DNA from: Embleya sp042956465 | GTDB taxonomy: Bacteria > Actinomycetota > Actinomycetes > Streptomycetales > Streptomycetaceae | DNA length: 64,000 nucleotides | Reading direction: 5' to 3' | Assembly (NCBI RefSeq): GCF_042956465.1 | Contig: NZ_JBIBGL010000022.1 | Span: forward strand, 62,001-126,000 | Shown: piece by piece, positions 8,162 to 16,895 of the stretch | Layout of the letters: each line of letters opens with the position of its first letter | How positions within the stretch are numbered: the first letter of the stretch is position 1 | Program-made: the position numbers and the translations under genes | The notes under the pieces: model-generated | What the model saw: the letters and a program-made list of their open reading frames with translations, nothing else | The model's database searches: none | What the model was told of the DNA's origin: nothing

Positions 8162-9877
8162 ATGCGGATCACACGCGTCCCGGCCACGCTGGGGTTTCCC
8201 GCGCTGGCCCTACTGGTCGCCGCCACCGCTTCGCTCTCGCCCACCGCGAATGCCGCCGATCGGCACGCGGCAACTCCGGCCGCCGCGATGTCGTCGGCCG
8301 TACCCAGGTTCGACCACGTGGTGATCGTGCTGTTCGAGAACACCAACTACGAAACCATCAAAGGCAGTTCCAAGGCCCCCTACTTCAACGCCCTGGCCGC
8401 GCAGGGCACGTTGTTCACCAACTCGTTCGGCATCACCCACCCCAGCCAGCCGAACTACATCGGACTGTTCTCCGGCTCGCAGCACGGGGTGACCGGCGAC
8501 TCCTGCACCGACCTGACCGGAGACAACCTCGGGCAACAACTCGCCGCGGCGGGCAAGACGTTCAAGGCGTACTCGGAAGGTTTGCCCAGCGCCGGTTCCA
8601 GGACCTGCTCGAGCGGCAAGTACCGTCGAAAGCACGCTCCCTGGGCCAGTTTTTCCGGCACCGCGGGAGCGGGCACCCACGTCCCGTTCTCCGCCTTCCC
8701 GTCGGACTACTCCAAGCTCCCGGACGTGTCGTTCGTGGTACCGGACATGTGCAACGACATGCACGACTGCTCGACCGGCACCGGCGACACCTGGCTCGAG
8801 CGCAACCTCGACGGCTACGTCCGGTGGGCCAAGACCCACAACAGCCTGCTGATCACCACCTTCGACGAGGACGACTTCCGCTCCGTCAACCAGATCCACA
8901 CCGTCTTCGTCGGCCAGAACGTCAAGGCCGGCTACCAATCCCCGACCCAGATCAACCACTACGGCGTCCTGCGCACCCTGGAGGACATGCACGGCCTGCC
9001 GCCGCTGGGCGAGGCGGCCCGCAAGACCGCCGTGACCGACGCCTGGGGCGCCGCGGCCGGACCGGTCATCACCGCCCCCGGGAACCAAAGCGCCGCCGCA
9101 GGCACCGCGACCACGCTGCAACTGTCCGCCTCCGGCGGCAGCGCGCCCTACACCTGGGCCGCCACCGGGTTGCCCGCCGGCCTGACGCTCGACCCGGCCC
9201 TGGGCCGGGTGTCGGGCACCCCGACCACGCCCGGCACCGCGTCGGTCACCGTGACCGCCCAGGACGCCGCAGGAGCCCTCGCGACCACGTCGTTCACCTG
9301 GACGGTACGCCCCTCCGGCAGCGGATCCGTGCTGTTCGACGACGACTTCGAAGCGGATCGGGGTTGGAAGGTGAACGCCTCCGGAACCGACACCGCGACG
9401 TCCGGAGCCTGGGAACGCGGCGATCCCGACGAGACACGCTCGACATACGGCCCCAAGCAGGTCAAGCAGTTGGGGACGACCGTCTCCGGCACCAACGCAT
9501 TGTCCACCGGGGCCCGGGCCGGCGCCGAGTACGGCGCCAACGACTTGGACGCGGGCGTGAGTTCGGTGCGCTCTCCGGCGATCACGTTGCCCGCGGGCGC
9601 GACCGCGCCGAACCTGCGGTTCTCGTACAGCGTGGCCACCGGCGACAACTCCGGGGCCGATGACCACTTCCGCGTCCGGGTGCTCGACGACACCCGGGCC
9701 ACGACCGTGTTCGAACGCGCCGGCACGGCGACCGAGGTCGCCGGTATGTGGCAGGTCGTGAACGTTGACCTGTCGGCCTTCGCGGGCCGGACCGTCCGGG
9801 TGGAGATCGAAGCCGCCGACCTCGGCGCCGTCAGCCTCTTCGAGGCACAGGTCGACGACGTCACGATCACCGGCTGA
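8162..9877 (+). CDS. secreted phosphoesterase (acid phosphatase/phospholipase C family) with Ig-like domain
   Basis: A 571-aa exported protein starting at ATG 8162 after GAGGTCCCCCG. A signal peptide (MRITRVPATLGF, hydrophobic core, cleavage near ANA) leads a phosphoesterase-family domain (about 40-310): FDHVVIVLFENTNYETI at the N-terminus, ITHPSQPNYIGLFSG, and ITTFDEDDF supplying metal-binding acidic residues. Then comes a putative Ig domain (about 315-395: LPAGLTLDPALGRVSGTP is the hallmark). A C-terminal beta-sandwich (about 400-571) carries FDDDFEADRGW and LRFSYSVATGDNSGADD. The likely role is hydrolysis of extracellular phosphate esters. The MFS and TolB-like genes follow on the same strand. 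Confidence 0.88.
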   Translation: MRITRVPATLGFPALALLVAATASLSPTANAADRHAATPAAAMSSAVPRFDHVVIVLFENTNYETIKGSSKAPYFNALAAQGTLFTNSFGITHPSQPNYIGLFSGSQHGVTGDSCTDLTGDNLGQQLAAAGKTFKAYSEGLPSAGSRTCSSGKYRRKHAPWASFSGTAGAGTHVPFSAFPSDYSKLPDVSFVVPDMCNDMHDCSTGTGDTWLERNLDGYVRWAKTHNSLLITTFDEDDFRSVNQIHTVFVGQNVKAGYQSPTQINHYGVLRTLEDMHGLPPLGEAARKTAVTDAWGAAAGPVITAPGNQSAAAGTATTLQLSASGGSAPYTWAATGLPAGLTLDPALGRVSGTPTTPGTASVTVTAQDAAGALATTSFTWTVRPSGSGSVLFDDDFEADRGWKVNASGTDTATSGAWERGDPDETRSTYGPKQVKQLGTTVSGTNALSTGARAGAEYGANDLDAGVSSVRSPAITLPAGATAPNLRFSYSVATGDNSGADDHFRVRVLDDTRATTVFERAGTATEVAGMWQVVNVDLSAFAGRTVRVEIEAADLGAVSLFEAQVDDVTITG

Positions 9878-9976
9878 CCACCGCCCCTCTCGATCGGTGC
9901 GGTGGCCGACTCTTCCCCCTCGGTCACCGCATCCCGGTCCCCGCTCCCACTCGTCCACCGAGAAGGGCAACGCACC

Positions 9977-11278
9977 GTGTACCTCTCGACCATCGACCGA
10001 CCGGCCCGGGACGCCCCGCGCGTGCGCCGACCCCGCCGCCGCGCCCGGTCGCGTCGCGGGCGGGTCGGAATCGGCCCCAACGTGCTCGCGCTCGGCGCCG
10101 TGAGCCTGTTGACCGACGTCTCCTCGGAGATGGTCACCGCCGTCCTGCCGCTGTACTTCGTCCTTGCGCTGAACCTCGGCCCGGCCGCCTACGGCGTCAT
10201 GGACGGCCTCCACACCGGGGCCACCGCACTGTTGCGCCTGGTCGGCGGCTATGTCGCCGACCGCACCCGACGGCACAAACGGGTCGCCGGCGTCGGCTAC
10301 GCGATGTCCGCGGTGGCCAAACTGGGTTTCCTCGGCGCAGGTACCTCCGGGTCCGCGCTCGGCGCGGTGATCGTGGCGGACCGGGCCGGCAAGGGACTGC
10401 GGTCGGCACCGCGTGACGCCCTGATCACCCTGTCCACCCCCGAGCCCCTGCTCGGCCGGGCCTTCGGCGTCCACCGCGCCATGGACAGCGCGGGCGCCTT
10501 CCTCGGCCCCCTTGCCGCACTGGGCGTGCTGTCGGTCGTGGGCGCGACGACACCGGCCGCGTTCGACGCCCTGTTCGTGACCAGCTTCTGCTTCGCGTGT
10601 GCCGGCCTCCTGACCCTGGCCCTGTTCACCCACGACCACCACGAGGAACGCCCCTGCGCGGATCCCGTCACCACCCGCGCCGCCGTCGCGCTGCTGAGAT
10701 CGGCGCGAGTGCGCGGGCTGGTGTGCGCGGCCGGGATGCTCGGACTGGCCACCATCGGCGACGGCTTCGTCTACCTCGTCCTGATGGACCGCCAGGGATT
10801 CTCGGCGGGCTGGTTCCCGCTGTACGCGGTGGGCACCAACCTCGTCTACCTGACCCTCGCGGCACCGTTCGGCGCGCTCGCGGACCGCTGGGGTCGCAAG
10901 CGCACCCTGTTGGGCGGCTACCTGTCGCTGGGCATGGGCTACCTCCTGTTGTTCGGTCCGCTGCCCGGCACTTGGACCACCGCCCTCGTGCTCGTGTGCC
11001 TGGGGACGTTCTACGCCGCCGGCGACGGCGTCCTGATGGCACTCGCCGCACCGGTGCTACCGGCCGCGCTGCGCACGACCGGACTCGCGCTCGTGCAAAC
11101 CGCCCAAGCCCTCGCCTATCTCCTCTCGTCGGTCGCCTTCGGCTTCGCGTGGGTGACCTGGGGACCCGCGGCCGCGACCAGGGGCGCCGCCGCGGCCGTG
11201 CTCGCGGCGATCACCGTCACGGCGGTCGTACTCACGGCGCCCACCCTCACTCCCACTCCCGAGGAGGCCGTGGGATGA
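9977..11278 (+). CDS. MFS transporter
   Basis: A 433-aa integral membrane protein. The start is GTG 9977, set by AGAAGGGCA eight bases upstream. A basic N-terminal tail (PRRRARSRRGR) precedes about twelve hydrophobic segments. Family signatures are LLTDVSSEMV at the first helix, GGYVADRTRRHKR as the loop 2-3 motif, DRAGKGLRSAPRDALI, and ALADRWGRKRTLLGG as the second-half loop motif. The SSEM and GKGLRxxPRD motifs fit the subgroup of MFS proteins often found beside secreted hydrolases. Its substrate is unknown. The following gene overlaps it by four bases, so the two are translationally coupled. Confidence 0.9.
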   Translation: MYLSTIDRPARDAPRVRRPRRRARSRRGRVGIGPNVLALGAVSLLTDVSSEMVTAVLPLYFVLALNLGPAAYGVMDGLHTGATALLRLVGGYVADRTRRHKRVAGVGYAMSAVAKLGFLGAGTSGSALGAVIVADRAGKGLRSAPRDALITLSTPEPLLGRAFGVHRAMDSAGAFLGPLAALGVLSVVGATTPAAFDALFVTSFCFACAGLLTLALFTHDHHEERPCADPVTTRAAVALLRSARVRGLVCAAGMLGLATIGDGFVYLVLMDRQGFSAGWFPLYAVGTNLVYLTLAAPFGALADRWGRKRTLLGGYLSLGMGYLLLFGPLPGTWTTALVLVCLGTFYAAGDGVLMALAAPVLPAALRTTGLALVQTAQALAYLLSSVAFGFAWVTWGPAAATRGAAAAVLAAITVTAVVLTAPTLTPTPEEAVG

Positions 11279-12300
11279 ATCCACGCCTGCGCATCCCGCT
11301 CGCGGTCGTCGGCTTCGTCTCGCTCGTAGCGGTCGCGACCTCGGCGATCGGCTCCGCCGCCGGGCCGGCCCGGCGGACCGCGAGCGCCGGCACCCCGGGC
11401 GCGGTCTCCCTCGTCCCGGGTCCGCACCTGATCGCGCGCAGCCTCGCGCACGACAGCCGCGACCATCTGGTCTCGGTCGCGGCGAACGACCCTCGTGGCA
11501 GTCGCACCGTGTCGACGACCTCGTGTGCGCGGCTGTACGCGTCCGCCGGCACCGGGATCTGCTTGCGGTTGGACGGCGGCCTGAGGACCTTCGAAGCCGT
11601 CGTCCTGGGTCCGGACCTGGGCCGGCGGCGCGCGCTCCCGCTGGTCGGCGTGCCCAACCGAGCCCAGGTCTCGCCCAGTGGTCGCATGGTCGCCTGGACG
11701 GTCTTCGTCACCGGCGACTCGTACAACGGCGGCCGCTTCTCCACCCGGGTCGGCATCCTCGACACCCGCACCGGGGATCTGGTCTCGACCCTGGAAGACT
11801 GGTCGGTGCGCGTCGACGACAGGCCCTACGAAGCCGCGGATCTCAATTTCTGGGGCGTCACGTTCACCCGGGACGACGGGCACTTCTACGCCACCATGTC
11901 CACCGCCGGACGGCGCTACCTCGTCCACGGCGACCTGGCGACGCACACGCTCCGCACCGTCCGGGAGAACGTCGAGTGCCCCTCCCTGTCACCGGACGGG
12001 ACCAGACTGGCCTTCAAATCCGCCGTGGACGGCGACCCACGACACGGCTGGCGCCTGTCGGTCCTGAACCTGACCACCGACACGGTGACCCCACTCGCCG
12101 AAACCCGCTCGGTCGACGACCAGGCCACCTGGATCGACGCGCGAACGGTGGCCTACGCGGTGGCGCGCGGGCGCGGCCACGCCGACGTCTGGCAGGTCCC
12201 CGCGGACGGGTCCGGCGTCCCCACCCTCGCGATCCCCGACGCCGACTCCCCCGCCGCGCTCGCCCCACCCGAGGCCTCGGAGGAAAAACCCGCGGCGTGA
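11275..12300 (+). CDS. secreted TolB-like (PD40 beta-propeller) protein
   Basis: A 341-aa protein whose ATG at 11275 overlaps the MFS stop (ATGA). An N-terminal hydrophobic segment (IPLAVVGFVSLVAVATSAI) is a signal peptide or anchor. The rest is built from beta-propeller blades of the TolB/PD40 type: QVSPSGRMVAWTVF, GVTFTRDDGHFYATM, CPSLSPDGTRLAFKS and ATWIDARTVAYAV each mark one blade. Such proteins usually bind rather than catalyse. The coupling to an MFS transporter and a secreted phosphoesterase suggests a shared task at the cell surface. The ligand is not deducible. Confidence 0.85.
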   Translation: MNPRLRIPLAVVGFVSLVAVATSAIGSAAGPARRTASAGTPGAVSLVPGPHLIARSLAHDSRDHLVSVAANDPRGSRTVSTTSCARLYASAGTGICLRLDGGLRTFEAVVLGPDLGRRRALPLVGVPNRAQVSPSGRMVAWTVFVTGDSYNGGRFSTRVGILDTRTGDLVSTLEDWSVRVDDRPYEAADLNFWGVTFTRDDGHFYATMSTAGRRYLVHGDLATHTLRTVRENVECPSLSPDGTRLAFKSAVDGDPRHGWRLSVLNLTTDTVTPLAETRSVDDQATWIDARTVAYAVARGRGHADVWQVPADGSGVPTLAIPDADSPAALAPPEASEEKPAA

Positions 12301-12597
12301 CCGAACCCGCATTCGGCCTCTCCTCGGAGAACGCCGCCTCCGACCGGCCCGGTCCGCGCTGCCGTCCACCGCGCGGACCGGGCCGCCCTTTGCCCCCGCA
12401 CGGCGGGAACCACCGCGCCCCAACGCGCCTCGCGCCCCCATCGCCGCGTTCCCGTCCGCCGGCCGGATCGACCGGCCGAGCGATGCGGTTCGTGTCGGCG
12501 GTGGGGTCGTCGGTCCACACTCGCCCGTGCCGGCGCGGGCGGGCCTGGACGGGGATGCTCGGCAGCGCCGGTCTCGTCGCTTGGTTCCTTGACTCCG

Positions 12598-13479
12598 TCA
12601 CGTGACCTTCGGCGATTTCTGCGGACCATCCAGTCGCCTGGCCACGGTGTCGAGCGTCGGCCAGGGAGGACCTTCGCGCAGCAGGCGCAGGAGTTCCTCT
12701 CCGAATCGTCTCCCGTTCGGAAACTGGTCGCCGAGCTTGCAACGCCACGCGGCGACCATCGCGATGACGAGTTGCCGGCACTCGTCCAGCAGCTCTTGGT
12801 CGACGTTCGGGTAGTGCGCGCGGACCGTCTCGGGAACATGGGCGAGGTCGAACTCGACGGGTCCGCGGCAGCACGTCTCGAGGTCGATGAACAACGGGCC
12901 GTTCCTCGTGCCGAGCACATTGCCCGGATGCGGCTCGCCGTGGAGCAGCTGCTCCACGGCGCCGCGGTCGTCGATCGCTCGTCGCAGGCCGGCCAGCGTG
13001 CCGCCGAGGAAGACGCGGTCCGCGTCGGCGAGTTCCGGCGAGTGATCGGGGTCGGCGACGATTTCCTCCGCCTGCGTGATCCGGTCCGTGAACCTCGGGG
13101 TCTGTACATCGACCTCGCGCATGCCGGCGTGCAGCCGCTCCAGCGCTTTGGCGTAGTCGACTGGCGGGGTGTGAGGTGTCACGGGCTCGTAGTAGGTCCA
13201 CAGCGTCACCGCGAAGCCATCGCGCGTGTACACACGCGGGTCCGCCCGAGGCTCCAAGGGGCACACCGGGCATCCGACCTCGGCGAGCCGTTGAGCGAGT
13301 TCGACTTCGAAGTGTGCAACCTCGTGTCCCACACGGGCGATTCGGGCAAGGACGTCGCACGGCGTCAGCCGCAGTGTCAGCTTGTTCGAGTTCTGGAGAA
13401 TCATCGCGTCGTCGGCCGGCAGGTCGAGCGATGCGGCGACGGAAATCGCGGCCGCGATCGCACGCGTGACGTCGCTCAT
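12598..13479 (-). CDS. aminoglycoside phosphotransferase (APH)-fold kinase
   Basis: A 293-aa cytosolic protein; ATG 13479 is preferred to GTG 13485 because GAGGGTGG precedes it. APH signatures are present: LTLRLTPCDVLARIARVGHE carries the nucleotide-binding strand region, LLHGEPHPGNVL is the catalytic loop (Glu replaces the usual Asp in HGD, seen in some family members), and FIDLETCCRGPVEFDLAH supplies the metal-binding Asp. The family includes antibiotic kinases and metabolic kinases, so resistance should not be assumed. It diverges from the HEAT gene, with starts only about 60 bases apart. Confidence 0.85.
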   Translation of the reverse strand: MSDVTRAIAAAISVAASLDLPADDAMILQNSNKLTLRLTPCDVLARIARVGHEVAHFEVELAQRLAEVGCPVCPLEPRADPRVYTRDGFAVTLWTYYEPVTPHTPPVDYAKALERLHAGMREVDVQTPRFTDRITQAEEIVADPDHSPELADADRVFLGGTLAGLRRAIDDRGAVEQLLHGEPHPGNVLGTRNGPLFIDLETCCRGPVEFDLAHVPETVRAHYPNVDQELLDECRQLVIAMVAAWRCKLGDQFPNGRRFGEELLRLLREGPPWPTLDTVARRLDGPQKSPKVT

Positions 13480-13541
13480 CTCCACCCTCGAATCCTGTCA
13501 TGGACGAGGGAGGGCGCTGCCGGTCGGCGTGCCTCGGCACA

Positions 13542-14243
13542 GTGACCCAGGCCACTCACCTTCGACGACGCACCGAACAACTCCGCAGCCCGGACCCCGC
13601 CACCCGCCACGACGCGATCCGCATGGCCCGGGACCTGATCGTGTCCTGGCGAGGCGACCACCGCGAACTCGTCCTGCTGATCGCGCACTGCCTGCTGCCA
13701 CACGACGCGTACACCGCTGCCGCAGCGGCCGAAACCCTCCAAGCCCTGGCACCGGTCGCCGAACCCGCCCGCGAAGCCCTCGCCGCGTACGTCACCGCAC
13801 AACGCACCACCCACGGACCCGACGCATGGGCGCATCCGCACCCACTGCTGCGCCGCGCCCATCAGGAAGCCGTCATGGCACTCGCACGCCTGGGGGACGT
13901 ACGAGCGGTGCCCTCACTGCTGACGGCACTGGACGACGATGTGGACGCCTGGCGCGCCGAACAGGTCGCCGCACATCTGCGCCTGGCCGCCGACGAACTG
14001 GTGCCGCGGCTGATCCGCCGCCTCGCCGACATCGACGTCGCGCGGCAACGGTCCGCCATGAGCGCGGGCGCCGTCGTCTGCGCCCTGGCCGAGTTGGGCG
14101 ATGCGGCGGCCGTCGATGTCATCACCGACTTCGCCGGCGCCGCGGTCCGCCACGAGCAGTGGAGCACCGCGGCCTCGGCCTTGGACGCGCTCGCGTCAGT
14201 CCCAGCGATTCCGGCTGGATGCTGTCCCGCTTCGCGCGGATGA
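13542..14243 (+). pseudogene. HEAT-repeat protein, 3' truncated
   Basis: From GTG 13542 (ATG 13500 is a less likely start overlapping the divergent promoter) the frame encodes paired helices of HEAT/armadillo type: LRSPDPATRHDAIRMARDLI, AHQEAVMALARLGDVRAVPS, then EQVAAHLRLAADELVPRLI and CALAELGDAAAVDVI. Such proteins act as binding scaffolds. The repeat pattern is good to about 14190 and then changes to non-repeat residues ending PAGCCPASRG. At exactly that point the opposite strand becomes the start of an XRE regulator gene, so the natural C-terminus has been lost by recombination. The shortened protein may still be made. Confidence 0.7.
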
Positions 14244-14265
14244 AGTCTCCCAACGGCGTACCCAT
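14190..14265 (-). pseudogene. 5' fragment of an XRE-family (MmyB-like) regulator gene
   Basis: Reading the minus strand from ATG 14265 gives LGDFIRAKRDSIQPESLGL, the characteristic first helix of MmyB-type XRE regulators (compare the family's LGxFLRxRRxxxxPExxGL). After residue 24 the frame enters sequence antisense to the HEAT gene and homology ends. Only the N-terminal helix survives; the HTH core and ligand-binding domain are gone. Confidence 0.65.
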
Positions 14266-14377
14266 GAGGCGAGCGTACGACGGTGTCGGCGGGCTGTGGA
14301 GGGCTCAGGCAGGCCCTGCGGGGGCCGGCCTGAACGCGGTCTGGTTGCTCTCCCGATGCCACGTGATCGTGGTGGGC

Positions 14378-14974
14378 ATGGACAACACCGAGCACAGGTT
14401 GCTGATCATCGTCGGAAGCGTTCGGGACGCGAGGTTCGGCCCGGTGGTGGCCTCGTGGGTCGCCGAACAGGCCGCCGCCCACGGCGGCTTCGAGGTGGAC
14501 GTCGTCGATCCGGCCGAGATCGACATCCCACTGGCGCTGCCCGCCGCGTCCCCGAAGTACGCGGGCGACGACTACCCCCGCCCGGCCGGGATGGCGGCGC
14601 TGACGTCGGCGCTGGAGGACGCCGACGCGTTCATCGTGGTGACGCCCGAGTACAACCACAGCTACCCCGCCTCGTTGAAGGCGGCCATCGACTGGCACTT
14701 CACGCAGTGGACGGCCAAGCCCGTCGCCTTCGTCAGCTACGGCGGCGCGGCGGGCGGGCGACACGCGGTCCTGCACCTGGAGAACGTGTCGACCGAGCTG
14801 CACGCGGTCACCGTGCGCGACGGCCTCGCCTTCCCGAACTACTTCACCGCGTGGCAGGACGGCCGGCCGCTGGACGCCGCCGCGCCGGGGTACGCCAAGA
14901 CCCTCCTCGATCAACTGTCCTGGTGGGCGGGCGCACTCCGCGCAGCACGCGAGGCCGCTCCGTACCCGGCGTAA
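14378..14974 (+). CDS. NADPH-dependent FMN reductase
   Basis: A 198-aa flavodoxin-fold protein starting at ATG 14378. LLIIVGSVRDARFGPVVASW is the FMN-phosphate-binding loop (GSxRxxR-like), and VTPEYNHSYPASLKAAIDW is the highly conserved active-site motif of NADPH-dependent FMN/azo/quinone reductases. PVAFVSYGGAAGGRHA forms the third flavin contact. The enzyme reduces FMN or quinone-like acceptors with NADPH in the cytosol. It has no regulator beside it; the upstream region is the HEAT/XRE junction, so its original promoter context may have changed. Confidence 0.92.
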   Translation: MDNTEHRLLIIVGSVRDARFGPVVASWVAEQAAAHGGFEVDVVDPAEIDIPLALPAASPKYAGDDYPRPAGMAALTSALEDADAFIVVTPEYNHSYPASLKAAIDWHFTQWTAKPVAFVSYGGAAGGRHAVLHLENVSTELHAVTVRDGLAFPNYFTAWQDGRPLDAAAPGYAKTLLDQLSWWAGALRAAREAAPYPA

Positions 14975-15005
14975 GCGCGGCGGCCATGGCGTACGCGCCG
15001 CCCGG

Positions 15006-15260
15006 GTGTATACCGATCCGCCGGTCGGCCGGCTCGTGCTCGGCATCGCCGCCGCGATCCGGGCGAGCGGCCGCCGATGCCCGTGCTGTCGACCGCTCGC
15101 CGAGCGCTGGGTCACCGTGCCGCGACTTGCACTGCTCATGGTGTGCGCACACGGCAACGGGCAATGGCGTGCCCGCTGGTGGGTCGAGAGACCCGGCCGG
15201 TGGTCCGCCAACGCGCACCTGGCCCGCGCGTTGAGCGCGCGCGTACCTGCGGTTCCGTGA
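15006..15260 (+). CDS. possible small protein, doubtful
   Basis: An 84-codon frame from GTG 15006 has reasonable codon bias and non-random composition, including RRCPCCRPLAERW and GNGQWRARWWVERPGRW. There is no ribosome binding site or recognised family. It lies between two convergent genes (FMN reductase and subtilase). It may be a remnant or chance frame. The rest of 14975-15392 shows nothing but the hairpin at 15355-15381. Confidence 0.3.
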   Translation: MYTDPPVGRLVLGIAAAIRASGRRCPCCRPLAERWVTVPRLALLMVCAHGNGQWRARWWVERPGRWSANAHLARALSARVPAVP

Positions 15261-15354
15261 GGCACGGCAGCACGGAAGCGGGCCGACAGGACGGCACAGC
15301 GGGCGACGAGACATCGGCGGCGACCACGGCGGGGCCACGTCCACGTACCTTGGG

Positions 15355-15381
15355 GCGGGCGCCGCGTGCCGCGGCGCCCGC
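15355..15381 (-). terminator. hairpin terminator after the second subtilase gene
   Basis: Perfect 12-base arms GCGGGCGCCGCG (15355-15366) and CGCGGCGCCCGC (15370-15381) around a 3-base loop, 12 bases beyond the subtilase stop. It could also serve the convergent plus-strand transcript. Confidence 0.7.
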
Positions 15382-15392
15382 ACTGGAGCGCT

Positions 15393-16610
15393 CTACCCGA
15401 TGACCCGAAGGAGCCGGTTCGGCGACCCGGCACCCGCACTCGTGATCCGGTCCGGCGTGGCCGCTCCGATCAACGCCGCCTGTACCTCTGCCGGCGTCGC
15501 GGCGGGATGCGCGGACAGATATATCGCCGCCGCACCGCTGACATGCGGTGTCGCCATGGAGGTCCCACTGGCCGTCCGCGTCGCGGTGTCACCGTCCTTC
15601 CACGCCGAGACGATGCTCGTCCCGGGCGCGAACAGGTCCGTACAACTGCCGTAGTTCGAGGTGGACGCCCGCCGATCGGAGGCGTCCGAGTTCTGCACCG
15701 TGATCGCCTCGGGGAGCCGACCCGGCGAGTAGTCACAAGCGTTCGCGCCGTCGTTGCCCGCGCCCGCGACGTAGGCGACCCCCGCTGCAATCGACCTGCG
15801 GAACGCCGCGTCCTTGGCCGCGCTCAGCCCACCGCGAATGCTCACGTTGGCCACGGCCGGCTTCGTCGCGTGTGCCGTCACCCAGTCGACGCCCTGGATC
15901 AGCTGAGACGTGCTGCCCGTGTTCGCGCAACCGATCACCCGCACCGCGACCATCTTGACCTGTTTCGCGATGCCGTAGTCACGGCCGCCGAGAATCCCCG
16001 CGACGTGGGTCCCGTGGCCGTTGCAGTCGAGTCCGTTGTTGCCGTCGCCCACGGCGTCGAATCCGACACTCGCCCGCCCCTCGAATTGTCGATGCGACAC
16101 CCGGATGCCGGTGTCGATCACGTAGGCGGTCACGTTCGCCGCACCGTTGGGGTAGGTGTAGCTGCGATCGAGCGGCAGCTTCGGCTGGTCCACGCGATCC
16201 AGACCCCACGACGGCGGATCGCTCTGCGTGTCGGTGATCTCCTCCACACCGTCCTGCTCCACGAACGCGACCCGCGGGTCCGCCGCGACCCGGCGCGCCT
16301 GGCTCTCGCTCATGTCGGCGGCGTACCCCGACAACGCGGAACCGTACGTCTGCCGCACCCTGCCGCCGTACGACCCGGCCAACGCGGCGGAGCGCTCGTG
16401 TGCGTCCGCCGCGGTGTGTGCGCCTTCCCGAAGAACCACGATGTAGCGACCCGGAATGGGGTGGGCTGCGGCCACGATGTGGCCCTCACGGGCCGAGGGC
16501 GGGGATGGCACGATGCCGGCCTGCGCCGAGGCGGCACCGGGAACCGCGATCAAAACACACGCCGCGGCCAGGGCGGCGGTCGTGAGCCTGCCGTGTATTC
16601 GTCTGAACAC
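15393..16610 (-). CDS. secreted S8 subtilisin-like serine protease (paralogue of 6673-8001)
   Basis: A 405-aa protein. The start is GTG 16610, preceded by GGGAG five bases upstream; a TTG at 16622 is in frame but lacks one. The signal peptide RRIHGRLTTAALAAACVLI ends near ASA. An I9 propeptide (PGRYIVVLREGAHT to VAFVEQDGVEE) leads to the S8 domain, with Asp in VIDTG, His in GHGTHVAG and Ser in GTSMATPHVSG. The linker has one copy of the DPPSWGLDRVDQ unit that is doubled in the first subtilase. It is probably secreted and self-processed. It is transcribed away from the ricin-lectin gene's terminator and ends at a strong hairpin. Confidence 0.93.
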   Translation of the reverse strand: MFRRIHGRLTTAALAAACVLIAVPGAASAQAGIVPSPPSAREGHIVAAAHPIPGRYIVVLREGAHTAADAHERSAALAGSYGGRVRQTYGSALSGYAADMSESQARRVAADPRVAFVEQDGVEEITDTQSDPPSWGLDRVDQPKLPLDRSYTYPNGAANVTAYVIDTGIRVSHRQFEGRASVGFDAVGDGNNGLDCNGHGTHVAGILGGRDYGIAKQVKMVAVRVIGCANTGSTSQLIQGVDWVTAHATKPAVANVSIRGGLSAAKDAAFRRSIAAGVAYVAGAGNDGANACDYSPGRLPEAITVQNSDASDRRASTSNYGSCTDLFAPGTSIVSAWKDGDTATRTASGTSMATPHVSGAAAIYLSAHPAATPAEVQAALIGAATPDRITSAGAGSPNRLLRVIG

Positions 16611-16788
16611 CTTTGCTCCCAAGGAGAGTTCGAGTCACGTCGCGACGACGCGGATCGGTTCTACTCCCGGGATCGCTCGATCGTGGCCGGCCTTCGCCAC
16701 TGGCGACATCAGGCCGGGCTGCGGAAGTGGCGGCCCGTTTCATGGGTGGTTCGGCGCTGCCTCGGCCCGGAGTGGCGGCACAAATCGT

Positions 16789-16819
16789 GGTCGGCGGGCG
16801 GGGTCCCCGCCCGCCGACC
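16789..16819 (-). terminator. strong hairpin terminator after the ricin-lectin gene
   Basis: Arms of 15 bases (16789-16803 and 16805-16819; GGTCGGCGGGCGGGG and its exact complement) form a near-perfect palindrome about 75 bases beyond the lectin stop codon. Confidence 0.7.
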
Positions 16820-16895
16820 ATGCGAGGCGGCGAATGGGCGGCCAGGGCCTGTGAGAGCCCCCGCCCCCCGTGCGCGACGCCGGGTCCGGTGGGGG

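Noticed and set aside
8210..10642. An 810-codon minus-strand open frame opposite the phosphoesterase and MFS genes
   Set aside because: The composition is that of an antisense shadow and the plus-strand genes have clear families and starts.
12598..13479. Aminoglycoside resistance gene
   Set aside because: Only the APH fold is supported. The catalytic loop is HGEPHPGN and no specific resistance subfamily is recognisable, so naming a drug would be invention.
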